DNA from: Pelecanus crispus
Lineage: Eukaryota > Chordata > Aves > Pelecaniformes > Pelecanidae
Assembly (NCBI RefSeq): GCF_030463565.1
Contig: NC_134653.1
Span: 34,409,150 to 34,473,149, forward strand
Length of the DNA stretch: 64,000 nt
Direction: 5' to 3'
The translations under genes and the position numbers were made by a program. This document shows positions 61,190-64,000 of this stretch, in pieces. A model generated the notes under the pieces. The model was not told the DNA's origin and searched no databases. It worked only from the letters and a program-made list of their open reading frames with translations. Each line of letters opens with the position of its first letter. The stretch's first letter is position 1.

Positions 61190-61276
61190 GTTTAATGGTG
61201 GACTTGGTAGTGTTAGGTTAATGGTTGGACTGGATGATCTTAAAGGTCTTTTCCAACCTAAACAATTCTATGATTT
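61190..61276 (+). mobile_element. CR1 LINE 3' end, second copy of the same type
   Basis: TTTAATGGTGGACTTGGTAG, then TGTTAGGTTAATGGTTGGAC, TGGATGATCTTAAAGGTCTT and TTCCAACCTAAACAATTCTA, ending in ATGATTTTT. It repeats the last 90 bases of the neighbouring CR1 in the same orientation, 75 bases further on. Differences between the two show separate insertions or an old duplication rather than a recent tandem copy. Confidence 0.9.
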
Positions 61277-63547
61277 TTCCAACCTCATAGGCACGTGCCC
61301 TGCCTGCTTCTCCCTCAGTACTTTTCTTTCTTTCATTGTAGCAGCATCAGCAGAAACTGAAAGTTATAACCTTTGCAAAGATGAGATGCATAACTGAACC
61401 TCCTAAAAGACATCCCCTTGCTAGAGGTATAGATGAGAAGTAAATCAGGCTTATTGTTCAGCAGCTGTGTTGGTTAAGTATAAAAGGAATCATGGTATTT
61501 TGGGATTCCTGTTTGGGTGAATCAACTCAGTCACAGAATGAAAAATGCAAATGGTCTATTTGAGGAATTTGCAGTTCACTCATGGTTTTAACACGTGCGA
61601 AGGATGTAATCAGGGAAATGAAATGATACTGTTTGACCCGTACCTACTCAATGTAGTATGAATTACATTCATTCACAGTTCATGCCTACTGGCATAATTA
61701 TTCTCTGCAGAATTATATAAGTAGATTCTAATATTTAATAAATATTCAGTTATTTGGGAATATAATAGTAATTCTCAACAAAACGAGTACATACTTTTTA
61801 ACCAATTCAGTCACTTCTAGAATTACTAAACACAGACTTCTCTAATTCTCCTATCAACCCAGTAAAAATATTTCTTTTTGACTGTAGTAAGACTGTATCA
61901 GTCTAAATTACAATGAGTTTGATACCTTGGAGCAAGCTAATGAATTCTAAGAGGAGGTGGCAACGCCATCTAGAGTTGAGGCTGCCTTGTATTTCTTATT
62001 ATTGCGCCTTTTTCTGTTGTCTGTGAGTACATCATAATTGGAACTGAAATTTTCTGTACCAGTTGTCTGCCTCTGGCTGAATTTTACGTTTTGAAAAGTG
62101 AACACTATTAGGTTTGAGGAAGAAATTAGCGGAATACTGTTTTGCCTGATAACCTTTATTAATAGTTTTTCATTGAGACTCTTCAAAGACTTTGTGCTCT
62201 GAAGAGAAAGGACTTAAAGTGGTGGGGAGGTTTATTTTCATGCCATTTTAGACAATGGACATGGGTATTGTGGAGATGCTAGGTAGCCATATAATCTAGA
62301 ATTACATATACACAACATACACAACAGAAGGAAATTAAGATTGCACTTAGATCAAACTCTTGCACTTCCTAATTTATGAATATTGTAACTTTCTTCCTTA
62401 TTCTCTTGGTATAGGTTTGATATGTAATTTTGAATAGGTATTCAGGATTATGTTCTATAGCAAGTGTGCAACCATATCAAACACTACAATTTCATTTTTA
62501 TGTGGGTAGTACCTGTCTTATTGAGTTTATTCAGGTGTTTCAAGGTTCTCGGTGGTTTCTGATATTTTCTTTTGGCTTTCTAGAGCCGATCTAGAGGTTC
62601 TTAAACCACGCTAGGAATTATTTTTAATAAAAAGAAAAAAAAAGAAAAACCCCATTGTGAACACTCTGAATACATTGTTGTCTGTTTGGCAATTAAAAAT
62701 CCGTAGAGAGACTAGTTTTTCTATTTGAATCTTGTGTAATACAAGTAACCAAACAAAGCAGTAAAATGAATGCTGTGTTATGCTCTTCTTGTTCTAATCA
62801 TTATATCATCCTTGAGTTCAAAGGTATTTCTTTCTACCCTCAGGACATTGCTTTTTTTCCCAGATCTCCTGAGCATGTCTTACTGAAGCAAGAGGTGTTT
62901 GTGTTTTCTGGGATCACTTAAAAAATTCAAGGCAAACGCTTTGCCATTAAAAAAAAAACCCAAACATCGTTAATGATGGGAGGGAACTATCAGGACAAGC
63001 AGTGAATATAGGAGGACAGTCTGCACCTCCCGCTGCACTTCAGAGATGTTGGTTCATTTCCAATAGCACTGAAGTCTTAACCACTGCAATTACCACTGAA
63101 CCTTCAGATTCCTCCAAACGAACAGAGAAAGCAGTTATCTGGGTAACTAGGGAATTTAACACCAGAACAGCCTTCTGTTTCACTGGCACATTAATGTGCA
63201 ATGATTACGTACCCAGAAGACAGAATTTAGCTAAGTTTCTGGTGGGGGCAAGAACCAGAGCAGCAATAATCTTAGATGTCTTGGAAGGAATAAATGGGGA
63301 AGTTCTGTAAATAGTTGGGACAGGATTTAGATTTTAAATCTGGCTGTTATCTTCCCTGTGGTTTAGGCCTATCTAGATGTTTTCTTGTGATACATGTGAA
63401 ATAGATGAAGTTCTTTTAATATGAACATGTATGGATATAATTGTCCTTTGCAGAACAGAAAAACTGCTCAAAACAGTATTTTTTTTCTTCCTGGTGTCTG
63501 AAGTCTTGTACAATTGCTGTGTCAATCCTGACAGATTTTTTGTCTTG
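61277..63547. other. Non-coding stretch, no gene seen
   Basis: No exon or RNA gene was recognised. A 102-codon + frame at about 63002-63310 is unusually long for this AT content but shows no domain, no acceptor or donor pairing in frame and no known family. It could be a conserved non-coding block. Confidence 0.5.
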
Positions 63548-63655
63548 TTGCCCAACATGGATTGGGCAAGTTTTCATCTGTTCCTCAGTTTCACCATCTG
63601 TAAAACTATGGAAATGATACAGACTTCCACTGGGAAGGGAAGTGACGCTGAAGCA
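63548..63655 (+). mobile_element. MIR SINE fragment, ancient
   Basis: ATTGGGCAAGTTTTCATCTG is followed by TTCCTCAGTTTCACCATCTG, TAAAACTATGGAAATGATAC and AGACTTCC. The MIR core reads TTGGGCAAGTCACTTAACC, CCTCAGTTTCCTCATCTG, TAAAATGGGGATAATGATACC. Order and spacing agree. It ends about 80 bases before the LTR at 63735. Confidence 0.8.
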
Positions 63656-63734
63656 TAACAGGTGTTTGCGTCAGCTCTGCATTTCTTAAGTATAGCTGAT
63701 GTATCTCATAGTGAAACGTGAATAACTGACATTG

Positions 63735-64000
63735 TGTCGTGGTTTAGCCCCACCAGCAACTCGGCACCACGCAGCCGCTCACTCACTCCCCCTACCCCGA
63801 TGGGATGGGGGAGAGAATCGGAGGAGTAAGAGTGAGAAACACTCCTGGGTTGAGATAAGAACAGTTTAAGAATTGAAATAAAGTAAAATAGTAATGATAA
63901 TAATAATATAATAATAATATACAAAGTAAGTGATGCACAATGCAATTGCTCACCACCTGCTGACCAACACCCAGCCAGTTCCCAGCAGCGATCGCTGCTC
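63735..64000 (-). mobile_element. Second LTR of the same endogenous retrovirus family, cut by the window edge
   Basis: The sequence begins TGTCGTGGTTTAGCCCC and follows the first 270 bases of the LTR at 27891 almost base for base: about ten isolated substitutions plus two small indel-containing patches. Same orientation, sense on minus. In copy 2 the poly(A) hexamer is altered (TTTAAG at 63865-63870 instead of TTTAAT). The 5 bases before it are CATTG; a solo LTR would show CATTG again right after its far end, outside this window. A full provirus cannot be excluded because only this end is visible. The frame predicted at 63706-63945 is LTR DNA, not a gene. Confidence 0.92.

Larger units (their letters stand above)
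20093..64000 (+). other. Putative first intron, at least 44 kb, runs off the window
   Basis: No second coding exon is recognisable on the + strand downstream of the donor. All frames are short and lack domains, and acceptor-like motifs do not open onto convincing coding sequence. Much of the region, clearly at about 23-50 kb, looks T- and G-rich on the + strand, which fits transcription-coupled asymmetry in a + strand transcript. I cannot exclude a small exon, a non-coding exon, or that the transcript ends within the window and other DNA follows. The interval also contains the mobile elements and G-run tracts listed separately. Confidence 0.6.

Noticed and set aside
63002-63310. 102-codon + frame as a possible exon
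   Set aside because: No recognised family, no convincing acceptor and donor in frame, and one such frame is expected by chance in 64 kb.
1-64000. CRISPR array, operon, phage or prokaryotic mobile element
   Set aside because: No regularly spaced direct repeats and no dense coding; everything fits a vertebrate chromosome.

Overview
This window looks like nuclear DNA of a bird, most likely a passerine (perching bird). The evidence is in its repeats. There are CR1 LINE 3' ends with the ATTCTATG-type tail (2595-2712, 4633-4661, 60942-61115, 61190-61276). One short element (2595-2712) joins a tRNA-Ile-like head to a CR1 tail, an arrangement known from the passerine SINE TguSINE1. Two copies of a young avian retroviral LTR are present (27891-28444, and 63735 to the window end). 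Old MIR fragments add to this. Gene density is very low and there are no operons, bacterial genes or long open frames. Nearly all predicted ORFs are chance frames in non-coding DNA, in GC-rich promoter DNA or in LTRs.

Layout. Bases 1-19090 are the gene-free left flank. It holds scattered repeats and one unexplained CpG-rich patch at about 12390-13060. A strong CpG island spans about 19090-20270. It contains one well-supported piece of gene: a first coding exon on the + strand at 20017-20092. That exon has a strong Kozak start, encodes a secretory signal peptide of about 25 residues, and ends at a consensus AG|GTAAGC donor in phase 1. Two short upstream ORFs precede it in the putative 5' UTR. 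I do not recognise the gene; a signal-peptide exon with a phase-1 donor fits a secreted or type I membrane protein. From 20093 to the window end I see no second exon, so the rest is best read as a first intron of at least 44 kb.

The putative intron contains a solo LTR with a perfect 5-bp target duplication (CCTGG), a second copy of the same LTR family cut by the window edge, CR1 and MIR fragments, homopolymer tracts and several G-run clusters. The most striking cluster is the single-base-loop G-quadruplex candidate at 42002-42031. Both LTRs have their own promoter and poly(A) signals in the opposite orientation to the host exon.

Nothing here convincingly amounts to a new biological system. 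The best leads are the unexplained CpG patch at 12.4-13.1 kb, the uORF-bearing leader of the unidentified gene, the G-quadruplex/hairpin sequence at 42.0 kb, and the LTR pair with a large palindrome and a CRE site. Repeat family and organism calls come from recognising consensus features by eye; no searches were run.
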